Of a stretch of DNA of 34,432 bases, positions 6,866 to 15,551 are shown one piece after another. Under the pieces are notes generated by a model. The model saw only the letters and a list, made by a program, of their open reading frames with translations, had not been told where the DNA came from and searched no databases. Positions within the stretch are counted from its first letter, which is position 1, and each line of letters begins with the position of its first letter. The stretch comes from SABY01 sp964593705 (GTDB lineage: Bacteria; Bacteroidota; Bacteroidia; Bacteroidales; 4484-276), in NCBI GenBank assembly GCA_964593705.1, contig CAZQIV010000071.1, forward strand, positions 1 through 34,432. Reading direction: 5' to 3'. Position numbers and translations under genes: made by a program.

Positions 6866-6995
6866 TGCGTGTTCACAAAGTCAACTATTTCTATCCGAGG
6901 CCAAAGAATCTCCCGCAGATTTCGCTGATTTGCGCTGATATTTTTCTGCGAAAATCTGCGTTATCTGCGGGAAACCTGAATAAAAAGACAAACTC
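6866..6995. repeat. Repeat B, copy 2
   Basis: Follows repeat A directly, as in copy 1. It contains CCGAGGCCAAAGAATCTCCC (6895-6914), whose exact reverse complement occurs in the inverted copy after eno. It also contains CGCAGATTTCGC...TGCGAAAATCTGCG palindromic wording and ends GCGGGAAAC...AAAAAGACAAACTC. Its end is 6 bp before the ATG of permease 2, so the repeat makes up the immediate upstream region of that gene. Confidence 0.75.
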
Positions 6996-7001
6996 AAAAT
7001 A

Positions 7002-8174
7002 ATGACGACACCACAAATCGAAATACAAATCATCGCTTCTCTTGTTGCCATCGCTTGTGCCATACCCGGAGTTTTCCTCGTGTTGCGAAAAATGGCAATG
7101 ATCAGCGATGCTATCAGCCACGCTATTTTACCGGGAATTGTGGTTGGGTTTTTAATTACCCAATCGCTAAACTCTCCTTTTCTTATAATTTTGGCGGCAC
7201 TTACAGGCTTGTTAACCGTGGTGCTGGTTGAGCTCATCAACAAAACAAAGCTTGTAAAGGAAGATGCTGCAATTGGCCTGGTATTTCCGGCGCTTTTTAG
7301 CATAGGTGTAATCATAATTTCAAGAAATGTTTCCAACATTCACATCGATACCGATGCAGTTTTGATGGGAGAAATTGCTTTTGCACCTTTTAACAGGTTG
7401 GTGATTTCGGGTGTGGACATCGGCCCGCAAAATGCCTGGGTAATGGCCGTAATCCTGTTGATTAATTTAACTTTTACAGTGGTTTTTTTTAAGGAATTAA
7501 AGATTAGCACTTTTGATAAAGGCCTGGCTGCCAGCCTGGGTTTTGCCCCGGCATTGCTAAACTATGTCCTCATGGGCACAGTTTCGGTTACAACAGTCGG
7601 CGCTTTCGATGCAGTTGGCGCCATACTCGTGGTAGCCCTGATGATAGCGCCCGCCTCTGCAGCTTACCTGCTTACCGATGAGTTGAAAAAGATGATTTGG
7701 ATTTCGGTGCTTATTGGTGTGCTTGCTGCAATTTCAGGTTATTGGGCTGCCAGGCTATTGGATGCTTCTATTTCGGGGAGTATGGCCGGTATGTGTGGTA
7801 TTATTTTTCTTGCTGTTTTCATTGTTTCACCACAACGCGGATTGCTATCTATCATAAGAAGGAAAAGAAGACAGAAGATTGAGTTTGCACAAATGACGCT
7901 TGTTATTCACTTATTTAACCATAGTGGAAAAAATGACGACATTGAGGAGCGGCGCATTGATCATTTAAACAAACACTTAGCCTGGGACAAGCCTTTTAGT
8001 GATAAATTACTCCGCCTGTCGCTGAAAAGCAAAATTATAGAAATACATAATGATGTGATTGAGATTACTGCAAAGGGAATTCAATTTGTAAGGGCTGCCG
8101 AAAATTTAGTTTCATCAAAATATCACCCTGAGTTTGAAACCCTAAGAAAGGAATTTATCATTTTTACTGATTAG
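7002..8174 (+). CDS. ABC-3 family metal permease 2 with C-terminal winged-helix-like domain
   Basis: The 390-residue second permease, as in TroABCD/MntABCD systems with two different membrane subunits. The ABC-3 domain spans about residues 5-280, with DAISHAILPG near the start (Asp36, His40), a cytoplasmic coupling loop containing ASLGF, and the closing SPQRG. Residues about 290-385 form a soluble extension with helices and an EITAKG wing, similar in plan to that of permease 1, although the sequences differ. The 297-bp spacing from permease 1, filled with repeats A and B, is unusual for subunits that are normally adjacent. The stop codon is 1 bp from the stop of the convergent histidine kinase gene. 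Confidence 0.93.
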   Translation: MTTPQIEIQIIASLVAIACAIPGVFLVLRKMAMISDAISHAILPGIVVGFLITQSLNSPFLIILAALTGLLTVVLVELINKTKLVKEDAAIGLVFPALFSIGVIIISRNVSNIHIDTDAVLMGEIAFAPFNRLVISGVDIGPQNAWVMAVILLINLTFTVVFFKELKISTFDKGLAASLGFAPALLNYVLMGTVSVTTVGAFDAVGAILVVALMIAPASAAYLLTDELKKMIWISVLIGVLAAISGYWAARLLDASISGSMAGMCGIIFLAVFIVSPQRGLLSIIRRKRRQKIEFAQMTLVIHLFNHSGKNDDIEERRIDHLNKHLAWDKPFSDKLLRLSLKSKIIEIHNDVIEITAKGIQFVRAAENLVSSKYHPEFETLRKEFIIFTD

Positions 8175-8175
8175 G

Positions 8176-9342
8176 TTATTCTGATTTAAAATATAAGCTT
8201 ACCGATGCACCGCCTTCGGGCAGGTTTTTGATGGCAACCTTTCCCGAATGAATTTCCATCACCAATTTTACTGCAGCAAGGCTTAGCCCAAAGCCATCAT
8301 GATTCACATTGGGGTCGGCTTTACTAAATGTTTCAAATAATTTTTCGATATTACTATCCGAAAATCCCGGGCCATTATCCCTTATTTCAAGCACTACATT
8401 TTGCTTATCTTTTTTAATTCTATAAGTGATGATAGTGTTTTCGTCACCCTCAATAATCGAATTTTCGGTAATCATTGTTACAATGTTTTGAATCAATCCA
8501 AAATCACCTTTAATTAATTCACTTCCTTGCACTGCCTCCACTTTAAATATAAAGTCTTTGTCGTATTTATATTTTTTCACATCCCTTGCAGCGTTGTTGC
8601 ACACTTCGGTCAAATCAACCTTTTCGTAGTCGAGGCTGTATTTTCCAAGGCGTATTTCGGTGATTAACAGCGCTGTTTCTGCCAACGAGATGAGCCTGTC
8701 AGAGGATTCTTTAAGGCTCTGAAGTTCATCAATGTGTTGGGTGTCTTGCAAGGCATCTTGTAAAATCTCGGTAAAGCCATTTATAATATTTAAGGGGGTT
8801 CGAAGTTCGTGGCTTATCAGGGTTAAAAATTCGTTTTTGGCATTCTCCAACAATGCAAGCTTTTTGTTTGCATCCCTTATTTCGCCAGTCTTTTCCTTCA
8901 CTTCTTCTTCCAGGAATCGATTTATATTTTCTAATCTTTCCCGTTGCTTCTTGAGTTCAATTTGAGTTTTTACGCGCAAAATAAGTTCATCCTCATTAAA
9001 GGGTTTTACCACATAATCCCTTGCGCCTTTATGAAAACCTTTCACAATACTCTCCTTATCGCTTTTTGCAGTGAGGAATATTATAGGGATATCTTTGGTG
9101 AGTTCATTTTTTTTAATGGCATCGCAAACTTCAAAACCATCTACTTCGGGCATCAAAATATCTAATAATATGAGATCAAAATTTGATTCCCTGGTCAATA
9201 TTTCAATTGCTTCGGCGCCCCCTAAGGCAAATGAAACATTGTAATCTTGTCGAAGAAGAGTTTGGCCTATGATCTGGATATTTTTACTATTATCGTCAAT
9301 AACAAAAATATGAATGTCTTTATTTTGATATAATGGTGTCAT
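8176..9342 (-). CDS. Receiver-histidine kinase (REC-HisKA-HATPase)
   Basis: The 388-residue soluble signalling protein starts with a receiver domain (about 10-125; acidic pair Asp16/Asp17, phosphoacceptor Asp61 in LLDILMPEVDG, Lys113). A coiled-coil linker (130-170) follows, then HisKA with His178 in LISHELRTPLN, and a HATPase domain with Asn293, DNGPGFS (322-328) and GFGLSLA (350-356). No transmembrane segment or signal peptide, so it is cytoplasmic. The N-box is weak (ITENSI), yet the catalytic Asn remains. The gene starts 22 bp after the end of the larger kinase gene on the same strand. The receiver probably accepts phosphate from that partner, which is inference. No DNA-binding response regulator lies nearby. 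Confidence 0.92.
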   Translation of the reverse strand: MTPLYQNKDIHIFVIDDNSKNIQIIGQTLLRQDYNVSFALGGAEAIEILTRESNFDLILLDILMPEVDGFEVCDAIKKNELTKDIPIIFLTAKSDKESIVKGFHKGARDYVVKPFNEDELILRVKTQIELKKQRERLENINRFLEEEVKEKTGEIRDANKKLALLENAKNEFLTLISHELRTPLNIINGFTEILQDALQDTQHIDELQSLKESSDRLISLAETALLITEIRLGKYSLDYEKVDLTEVCNNAARDVKKYKYDKDFIFKVEAVQGSELIKGDFGLIQNIVTMITENSIIEGDENTIITYRIKKDKQNVVLEIRDNGPGFSDSNIEKLFETFSKADPNVNHDGFGLSLAAVKLVMEIHSGKVAIKNLPEGGASVSLYFKSE

Positions 9343-9364
9343 GCTTTGATTTTTCTTTTAATGA

Positions 9365-12103
9365 TTATTTGGTGTGAATAATTTCGGGGAAGAGTTTAAG
9401 AAGACTCTTTACTTCGATGGTATCAAAACTATTCCCTGATTCCATAATTTTTTCAGCATAAACCTTTAATCCGGGCATACTATTTTCAGTGGCAAACAAT
9501 ACCAACTCCCCGGTAAAAGCGAGTATTTTATTCATTGAGTTTGTACTGTAAACATCAGACCATTTTTGTTTGAACTCATTAAGCAACTTATCTTTTGCCC
9601 CTTTGTTCAGGCACGACAGGTCATCAAAAAAGTGTTCGGGAAGTAATTTACCATGAGCTTCAAGCTGGGGGCTATCGATCGATTTTTTGCTATGTGGCAG
9701 AATCAATGCGGCCTTTTCATATAGTTCATCAATATCCACGGGTTTTGTGATGAGTCCGGCAAACATTTCAATTTCATCATCATCAATCCTTTCAAAAATG
9801 TTGGATGCCGAAAATGCAATAATTTGTATATGTTTTATGCTATCATCATTTTTAATAATTTTAGTAGCTTCAATACCATCAATTATCGGCATTTTTACAT
9901 CCATTAATATAATATCAGGATTGTTTTTTCGGGCAAGTTCTATCGCTTCTTCGCCATTAGATGCTTCAATAACTTCAACATTTGTATTCTCGAAACACAC
10001 TTTTATTAAACTGCGGTTCATATCTTCATCATCAGCAACCAAAATAGTTCCACCATTAAATTCAAAATCTAAATCATCGGTAAAATTAGTTGTTCTTTTG
10101 GTTTTGGGTTCGGTTGGCATACCAATGGGCACATCCTTAAATAATACCGAAAATGTACTTCCTTTACCTTTTTCGCTGCTTACTGTAATTTCTCCATCCA
10201 TCATGGTAGTAAGTCGTTTCGAAATGGCAAGCCCCAGGCCTGTTCCGCCAAACTGCTTTTGTTCTTTAAGGTTGACCTGCCTGAATGATTCAAAAATCTG
10301 TTCAAGGTCACTTTCAGAAATTCCGATTCCTGTATCCTCAATGCTGATTTTGAGATTGGTTATGGTTGAAAATTTACTCCGATAATTATTTAAAGTGGGC
10401 GACTCTATCTTGATTTTTACATAACCTGCTTCTGTAAATTTTATCGCATTTCCAATCAAATTCAGTAGTATTTGCCTAAGCCGTATTTCGTCGATAATAA
10501 TTTCGTGGGGTACGTTCTTGTCAATCTCAACTTTTAATTCAATATCCTTTTCATCAGCCTTAAGCTGAAAGAGATCCTTGATGTTTGTAATCAATACTTT
10601 TAGATTGATGTTTTCGGGGGTAAGCATTATTTTTCCGGCTTCAATTTTCGACATGTCGAGAATATCATTCAAAAATCGCAGCAGGTTGTAACTGCTGGTT
10701 TCAATCGACTCCAGATACTTCATCAATTTGCTGTCGGCGATGCTCTTTTTTAAAATGCTGTTAAAACCTATAATAATATTCAGCGGAGTCCTGATTTCGT
10801 GACTCATATTTGCTAAAAACAATGATTTAAATTCGAGCGCTTTTTCGGTTTCTTCTTTCGATAATTTCAAATCATCGTTTAGATTTTCAAGCACTTTTTT
10901 GTTCTTGGTAAGTTCAGTATTTTTAGTCCGAAGTTTTGAGAAGAGGTAAATTAAAACAATCCCAATTATTACGGCAATAATAAAAAAAATTAGAAAAGCA
11001 TTTTTTATTCTCTTTTGTCTTTGATTTTCGAGTTCTTCATTACGAACAAGTTGTTTTAATTCTAAATTTTCCCGTTCTTTTTTTTCTGTCTCGTATTTTG
11101 TTTGCATATCTTCAATGGCGGTTTGAATTCTAAGATCGTTAATCTTTTCGTTCAATTGTTGCATCGAATCATAATAAATGTAAGCAAGTTCATAGTTTTT
11201 GATATGTTCGTAATGATTCACCAATACCTCGAAGACTATTGCTTTTCTTTCATCCGAATCGATTTCATCAGCAATCTTTTTTGCTTGCCAAACATGCTTA
11301 AAACCATTTTCTTCATCGTTCAACTGGAGGTAGGTTTCGCCTATATTTAGTAAGAGTGTTATTTTGTCGCGCTTGTTATCTGTTTGGTTAATTTCGGTTT
11401 CGGCAAGGAAAAAGTATTTAAGACCTTTGTACAATAAACGGATTTTATCCTGATGCGATCCTAAAAATGCGTAAGTAGATCCAATGTTTACCAAAATTTT
11501 GTATTTATCATCATGCTCATTAATCTTATCCATTTTTTTAAGCACTATACGAAGTAAACTATCGGTTGTATTCAAGTCCCCAAGTTTTCCATATAAAATC
11601 GCAATGTTAATTTCAGCCATCAAAATGGACATTTGACTGGTTTCTTTGTCCTGATATTTAATCTCAAGCGCCTTTTTATAATATTCTATAGCTTTTTCAT
11701 ATCGATCAGTGTTACCATAAACTATTGCAATGTTATTCAGGCTTTGCGAAATTGTGAAAATATCTTTTGCCTCCTCGGCAACTTTAAGTGCTTCAATCCA
11801 GTGCTTTACAGCAGATTCGTAATCACTTTCGTAATAATAAGATATACCAATTCTATTATGAAATGACCAGATGAACCTTTTATTACCCAATTGCTCTGAA
11901 AACCTCAGCCCCATTTTGCACACCGCCCTGCATGAATCTTTGTCTGATTTCAGTAGTTGCTTCGTGATAATCTCGTAAGTTTCAAGTTTGAGGGTATCCG
12001 AGAAGCGTGGGTTTTCTATTATTGAATACAAACTGTCGAGCTTTGCGATACCTGCAGTTTGTATTGCCATTAGGACAAGGATTGATAGAATTATTCTTTT
12101 CAT
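9365..12103 (-). CDS. Hybrid sensor histidine kinase with periplasmic TPR region
   Basis: The 912-residue protein has a signal peptide (1-20), a periplasmic region of TPR-like helical repeats (about 35-320, clearest at 115-150 with the RYEKAIEYYKKALEI pattern), a coiled coil (330-365) and one transmembrane helix (about 369-388). HisKA follows with His435 in MSHEIRTPLN, then HATPase with Asn552, DTGIGI (590-595) and GGTGLGL (619-625), and a receiver domain (about 685-800) with Asp691/Asp692, phosphoacceptor Asp735 and Lys787. The last 100 residues match no domain I can name and show no clear Hpt motif. TPR-TM-kinase architecture is frequent in Bacteroidota. The signal sensed is unknown. It is the first gene of a two-kinase operon. 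Confidence 0.93.
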   Translation of the reverse strand: MKRIILSILVLMAIQTAGIAKLDSLYSIIENPRFSDTLKLETYEIITKQLLKSDKDSCRAVCKMGLRFSEQLGNKRFIWSFHNRIGISYYYESDYESAVKHWIEALKVAEEAKDIFTISQSLNNIAIVYGNTDRYEKAIEYYKKALEIKYQDKETSQMSILMAEINIAILYGKLGDLNTTDSLLRIVLKKMDKINEHDDKYKILVNIGSTYAFLGSHQDKIRLLYKGLKYFFLAETEINQTDNKRDKITLLLNIGETYLQLNDEENGFKHVWQAKKIADEIDSDERKAIVFEVLVNHYEHIKNYELAYIYYDSMQQLNEKINDLRIQTAIEDMQTKYETEKKERENLELKQLVRNEELENQRQKRIKNAFLIFFIIAVIIGIVLIYLFSKLRTKNTELTKNKKVLENLNDDLKLSKEETEKALEFKSLFLANMSHEIRTPLNIIIGFNSILKKSIADSKLMKYLESIETSSYNLLRFLNDILDMSKIEAGKIMLTPENINLKVLITNIKDLFQLKADEKDIELKVEIDKNVPHEIIIDEIRLRQILLNLIGNAIKFTEAGYVKIKIESPTLNNYRSKFSTITNLKISIEDTGIGISESDLEQIFESFRQVNLKEQKQFGGTGLGLAISKRLTTMMDGEITVSSEKGKGSTFSVLFKDVPIGMPTEPKTKRTTNFTDDLDFEFNGGTILVADDEDMNRSLIKVCFENTNVEVIEASNGEEAIELARKNNPDIILMDVKMPIIDGIEATKIIKNDDSIKHIQIIAFSASNIFERIDDDEIEMFAGLITKPVDIDELYEKAALILPHSKKSIDSPQLEAHGKLLPEHFFDDLSCLNKGAKDKLLNEFKQKWSDVYSTNSMNKILAFTGELVLFATENSMPGLKVYAEKIMESGNSFDTIEVKSLLKLFPEIIHTK

Positions 12104-12147
12104 TTTTTTTCACTTAGCTTCTGGTTATGCACACATTATTTTATGCC

Positions 12148-12155
12148 CAAAAATA
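12148..12155 (-). promoter_or_regulatory. Candidate -7 element of the kinase operon
   Basis: On the minus strand this reads TATTTTTG, matching TAnnTTTG, 45 bp upstream of the hybrid kinase start codon. The -33 element is not obvious. Confidence 0.4.
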
Positions 12156-12225
12156 AGAAATTGTTTGGTAAATTGATGATTTGAAAAAAAAATCAAATTT
12201 TATTTTTATTTTCAATAAATGATTG

Positions 12226-12233
12226 TACTTTTG
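12226..12233 (+). promoter_or_regulatory. Promoter P1 of the rpsL-led cluster (-7 element)
   Basis: TACTTTTG fits TAnnTTTG and sits in a 14-bp block, GTACTTTTGCACCC (12225-12238), that is repeated exactly at 12470-12483. Initiation here would give a leader of nearly 290 nt before rpsL. Confidence 0.7.
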
Positions 12234-12240
12234 CACCCGC

Positions 12241-12420
12241 TTTTGAGGTAAGATTTGATTAATGAATCCCCGAAAGCATTGAGTGAGAAGAGAATATTAA
12301 AGGAAACCTGACAAGCTGAGGTAATAAAAGGTTTCTAATGACAATCCAAAAATTGTCATTTAACCTCGACAGAAGAGAGATTTGTCCCTCCTTTAATTTT
12401 CCCTACACTTTCGTAAAAAT
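12241..12420 (+). promoter_or_regulatory. Potentially structured leader between two rpsL promoters
   Basis: ATTAAAGGA (12296-12304) pairs with TCCTTTAAT (12389-12397) as a closing stem of 9 bp. Inside lie AATGACAAT (12337-12345) / ATTGTCATT (12352-12360) with a 6-nt loop, AAACCT (12304-12309) / AGGTTT (12329-12334), and GAGGT (12318-12322) / ACCTC (12363-12367). The last two inner stems overlap or compete and could be alternative states. No terminator with a U-run follows, so a leader element is favoured over a separate small RNA. I cannot match it to a known family. Ribosomal protein autoregulation is a natural hypothesis. Confidence 0.45.
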
Positions 12421-12470
12421 AATTATTTGCTGAAAAATGTGCAGCAATGTTTTGTTTTAAATAATTATTG

Positions 12471-12478
12471 TACTTTTG
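12471..12478 (+). promoter_or_regulatory. Promoter P2 of the rpsL-led cluster (-7 element)
   Basis: Second TACTTTTG in an exact copy of the P1 block, with TTTG (12451-12454) upstream as a possible -33 element at slightly short spacing. It yields a leader of about 45 nt before rpsL. Two equal promoters are plausible for the heavily transcribed ribosomal cluster. Confidence 0.75.
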
Positions 12479-12528
12479 CACCCCCAAAAAATTAATGGGT
12501 AAAGCAAATATTAAATTAAAGTGTTAAT

Positions 12529-12906
12529 ATGCCGACAATACAACAACTGGTTCGAAAAGGCCGAAAGAAGTTAACAGACAAGAGTAAATCGCCTGCTCTT
12601 GATAGTTGTCCTCAACGCAGGGGTGTTTGTGTAAGGGTTTACACTACCACACCTAAAAAGCCGAATTCTGCTATGCGCAAAGTAGCAAGGGTACGGTTGA
12701 CAAATCAAAAAGAGGTGAACGCATACATTCCGGGTGAAGGTCATAACTTACAGGAACACTCCATTGTAATGATTCGTGGTGGTCGTGTAAAAGATTTACC
12801 CGGTGTTAGATACCACATCATCAGGGGTGCTCTCGATACATCAGGTGTTGAAGGACGCACACAAAGAAGATCGAAGTATGGTACAAAACGTCCAAAGAAG
12901 AAATAA
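12529..12906 (+). CDS. rpsL: 30S ribosomal protein S12
   Basis: The 125-residue S12 of the decoding centre. The near-invariant TTPKKPNSA loop (39-47) and the GRVKDLPGVRYH loop (85-96, Lys88, Asp89) are intact. The lysines in these loops whose substitution gives streptomycin resistance are unchanged, so the ribosome should be sensitive at this site. It is the first gene of the 18-kb ribosomal cluster, behind two promoters and a long leader. No Shine-Dalgarno precedes the ATG; the upstream bases are AT-rich, as is usual for the phylum. Confidence 0.99.
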   Translation: MPTIQQLVRKGRKKLTDKSKSPALDSCPQRRGVCVRVYTTTPKKPNSAMRKVARVRLTNQKEVNAYIPGEGHNLQEHSIVMIRGGRVKDLPGVRYHIIRGALDTSGVEGRTQRRSKYGTKRPKKK

Positions 12907-12933
12907 TTTTTACCACGATATAATTGAATTAAC

Positions 12934-13401
12934 ATGAGGAAAGCAAAACCAAAAAAGAGAATCATTCTTCCTGATCCGAAGTTCAACGACCTGCTTGTTA
13001 CAAAATTTGTCAACAATCTTATGCTTCAAGGAAAGAAAGATCTTGCTTTCAGAATTTTTTATGATGCTATCGATGTAGTATCCGAAAGGTCAAAAGAAGA
13101 GGGTCTTGAGGTTTGGAAAAAAGCGCTTACAAATGTTACACCTGCTGTAGAAGTTAGAAGCCGCAGAATTGGTGGAGCAACATTCCAGATTCCAACTGAT
13201 ATTCCTGCTGCGAGAAAACAATCCATTGGTATGAAAAACCTTATTACCTTTTCTAGAAAAAGGAATGAAAAGTCAATGGCTCGTTGTTTAGCTTCCGAAA
13301 TTTTGGCAGCCTACAAGGATGAAGGCGGAGCATATAAAAGGAAAGAAGATACGCATAGAATGGCAGATGCCAACAAAGCATTCTCACATTTTAGATTTTA
13401 A
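12934..13401 (+). CDS. rpsG: 30S ribosomal protein S7
   Basis: The 155-residue S7 is a primary assembly protein of the 30S head that contacts the E-site tRNA. The family's GGATFQIP and KRNEKSMARCLASEI segments and the C-terminal KKEDTHRMADANKAFSHFRF-like end are all recognisable. Length is normal for bacteria. It follows rpsL by 27 bp and precedes fusA by 44 bp in the classical str order. In E. coli this protein represses its own operon; whether it does so here is unknown. Confidence 0.98.
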   Translation: MRKAKPKKRIILPDPKFNDLLVTKFVNNLMLQGKKDLAFRIFYDAIDVVSERSKEEGLEVWKKALTNVTPAVEVRSRRIGGATFQIPTDIPAARKQSIGMKNLITFSRKRNEKSMARCLASEILAAYKDEGGAYKRKEDTHRMADANKAFSHFRF

Positions 13402-13445
13402 TATTAATTTCAAAATCAGAGCACAGCAGGAAAGTAATTAAAGAG

Positions 13446-15551
13446 ATGCCACACAATTTGAAACATATAAGGAATATTGGGATTATGGCTCACATAGATG
13501 CGGGTAAAACCACAACTACAGAGCGTATTCTCTATTATACCGGCATCAATTACAAAATGGGTGAGGTACACGATGGTGCTGCTACTATGGATTACATGGT
13601 GCAGGAGCAGGAACGTGGAATTACCATCACATCCGCTGCTACTACTGTTTTTTGGGATTATAAAAATGATCAGTACAAGTTCAATATTATCGATACCCCC
13701 GGGCATGTTGATTTTACTGTGGAGGTGGAAAGATCGCTCAGGGTATTGGATGGTGCGATAGCAATTTTTTGTGCTGTTGGTGGTGTTGAGCCGCAATCTG
13801 AAACCGTTTGGCGTCAAGCCGACAAATATAAAGTTCCCCGTGTTTGTTTCATTAATAAAATGGACAGAACCGGGGCTGATTACTTTAAGGTAATTTCGCA
13901 GATTAAAGATAAACTTGGAGCCAATCCCATCCCATTGCAAATTCCAATTGGTAGTGAAGATGAGTTTACAGGCATTGTTGATCTGATCACCAACAAAGCA
14001 TACAATTGGGATGTTGAATCGATGGGTATGACCTACAACGAAATTGACATTCCTACCGACATTGAGGATACCGTTAAAGAATACAGAACAAATTTAATAG
14101 AAGGTGTAGCCGAGGAAAGTGACGAACTGCTGGAAAAATTCATTGCAAACCCCGATTCAATTTCGGAAGATGAAATGATTGAAGCCATCCGTAAAGCTAC
14201 GCTTGAACATCGAATTACCCCTGTAATGTGTGGCTCATCACTTAGGAATAAGGGCGTTCAGCCACTCACTGATGCAGTTGCCGCGTATTTGCCCTCACCC
14301 CTTGATTTACCTCCTGTTAAAGGCATTAATCCATATACTTCCAAAGAAGAATTTCGTGAAACTGATCCTAATGGAAGTTTTGCAGCCCTGGCTTTTAAAA
14401 TTTCAACCGATCCATTTGTTGGAAGAATAGCTTTTATAAGAGTATATTCAGGAACATTACGTCCGGGCGATCAGGTATTAAACAACGGTACCGAAAATAA
14501 AGAGCGAATTTCAAGAATTATGCAAATGCATGCAAACAAGCAAAATCCTCTTGAAGTTTTGGAAGCCGGTGATATTGGTGCCCTGGTTGGGTTCAAGAAA
14601 ATAAGAACCGGCGATACGCTCACATCATCTGATAGTCCTATTATTCTCGAAAATATTAATTTTCCTGAACCTGTAATTAAGATGGCTGTAGAGCCAAAGT
14701 TCCAGGATGATGTTGATAAACTTATCGATTCATTGTTGAAATTGGTTGAGGAAGATCCTACTTTGATGCTCAAAACTGACGAAGATACCGGTCAGACTAT
14801 CCTGAGTGGAATGGGAGAATTGCATCTTGATATTAAACTCGACCGCCTAAAGCGCGAGTTTAACGTTGACTGTAATCACGGCAAACCTCAGGTTTCATAC
14901 AAAGAAGCCCTCAAAAATTCTAATACTTACCAGGAAGTTTATAAAAAGCAGACCGGTGGTAGAGGAAAATTTGCAGATATTACCTTCGAAATTGGCCCGG
15001 CAGATAATGATGAACCCGGGTTAAATTTTGTGAATGAAGTAAAAGGCGGAGTACTTCCAAAAGAGTATATTGATGCTGTGAAAAAGGGTTTTGAAATGGC
15101 AATGATGAATGGCCCTTTAGCCGGATTTTCGATTTACAATATGAAAATTGTTTTGAAAGATGGCTCTCACCATTCAGTAGATTCTGATCGTCTTGCATTT
15201 GAAATTGCTGCAAATGTTGGTTTTAGAAATGCAACAAAAAATCTTAAACTTAGCCTGCTTGAGCCTGTAATGAATCTGGAAGTTACTACTCCGGACGAGT
15301 ATGTAGGTGAAATTAGTGGAGATTTAAATAAAAGACGCGGACACCTGGTTAATGTGTCTTCAGAAATTAATACCCAGGTATTAAAGGCAAAGGTTCCGCT
15401 GGCCAATATGTTTGGGTATGTAACATCGCTAAGATCTCTCACATCAGGGAGAGCCACTTATAATATGGAATTTTCACATTTTGCTGAACTTCCTAACGAA
15501 CTACTTGAAGAAGTACTTTACAAGATTAAAGGTTACGTAGTAAAAATATAG
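13446..15551 (+). CDS. fusA: Elongation factor G
   Basis: The 701-residue translocase GTPase. G1 AHIDAGKTTTT (15-25), the switch I region ending RGITITSAATT (57-67), G3 DTPGH (83-87) and G4 NKMD (137-140) are all present, followed by domains II-V with the usual C-terminal region. RGITI and the full length fit a canonical EF-G, not the EF-G2 or RRF2-type paralogues. It lies directly upstream of rpsJ with no tuf gene, so the str and S10 operons are joined here. Confidence 0.98.
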   Translation: MPHNLKHIRNIGIMAHIDAGKTTTTERILYYTGINYKMGEVHDGAATMDYMVQEQERGITITSAATTVFWDYKNDQYKFNIIDTPGHVDFTVEVERSLRVLDGAIAIFCAVGGVEPQSETVWRQADKYKVPRVCFINKMDRTGADYFKVISQIKDKLGANPIPLQIPIGSEDEFTGIVDLITNKAYNWDVESMGMTYNEIDIPTDIEDTVKEYRTNLIEGVAEESDELLEKFIANPDSISEDEMIEAIRKATLEHRITPVMCGSSLRNKGVQPLTDAVAAYLPSPLDLPPVKGINPYTSKEEFRETDPNGSFAALAFKISTDPFVGRIAFIRVYSGTLRPGDQVLNNGTENKERISRIMQMHANKQNPLEVLEAGDIGALVGFKKIRTGDTLTSSDSPIILENINFPEPVIKMAVEPKFQDDVDKLIDSLLKLVEEDPTLMLKTDEDTGQTILSGMGELHLDIKLDRLKREFNVDCNHGKPQVSYKEALKNSNTYQEVYKKQTGGRGKFADITFEIGPADNDEPGLNFVNEVKGGVLPKEYIDAVKKGFEMAMMNGPLAGFSIYNMKIVLKDGSHHSVDSDRLAFEIAANVGFRNATKNLKLSLLEPVMNLEVTTPDEYVGEISGDLNKRRGHLVNVSSEINTQVLKAKVPLANMFGYVTSLRSLTSGRATYNMEFSHFAELPNELLEEVLYKIKGYVVKI

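Noticed and set aside
12241..12420. A separate small non-coding RNA (6S, 4.5S, tmRNA or Bacteroidales-1) between the kinase operon and rpsL
   Set aside because: No family core motif matched and no terminator follows. A leader of the rpsL transcript fits better.
13416..13940. Large minus-strand ORFs inside fusA, rplV, secY and other ribosomal-cluster genes
   Set aside because: They mirror strongly conserved plus-strand genes, lack any family signature, and have no promoter or spacing of their own.
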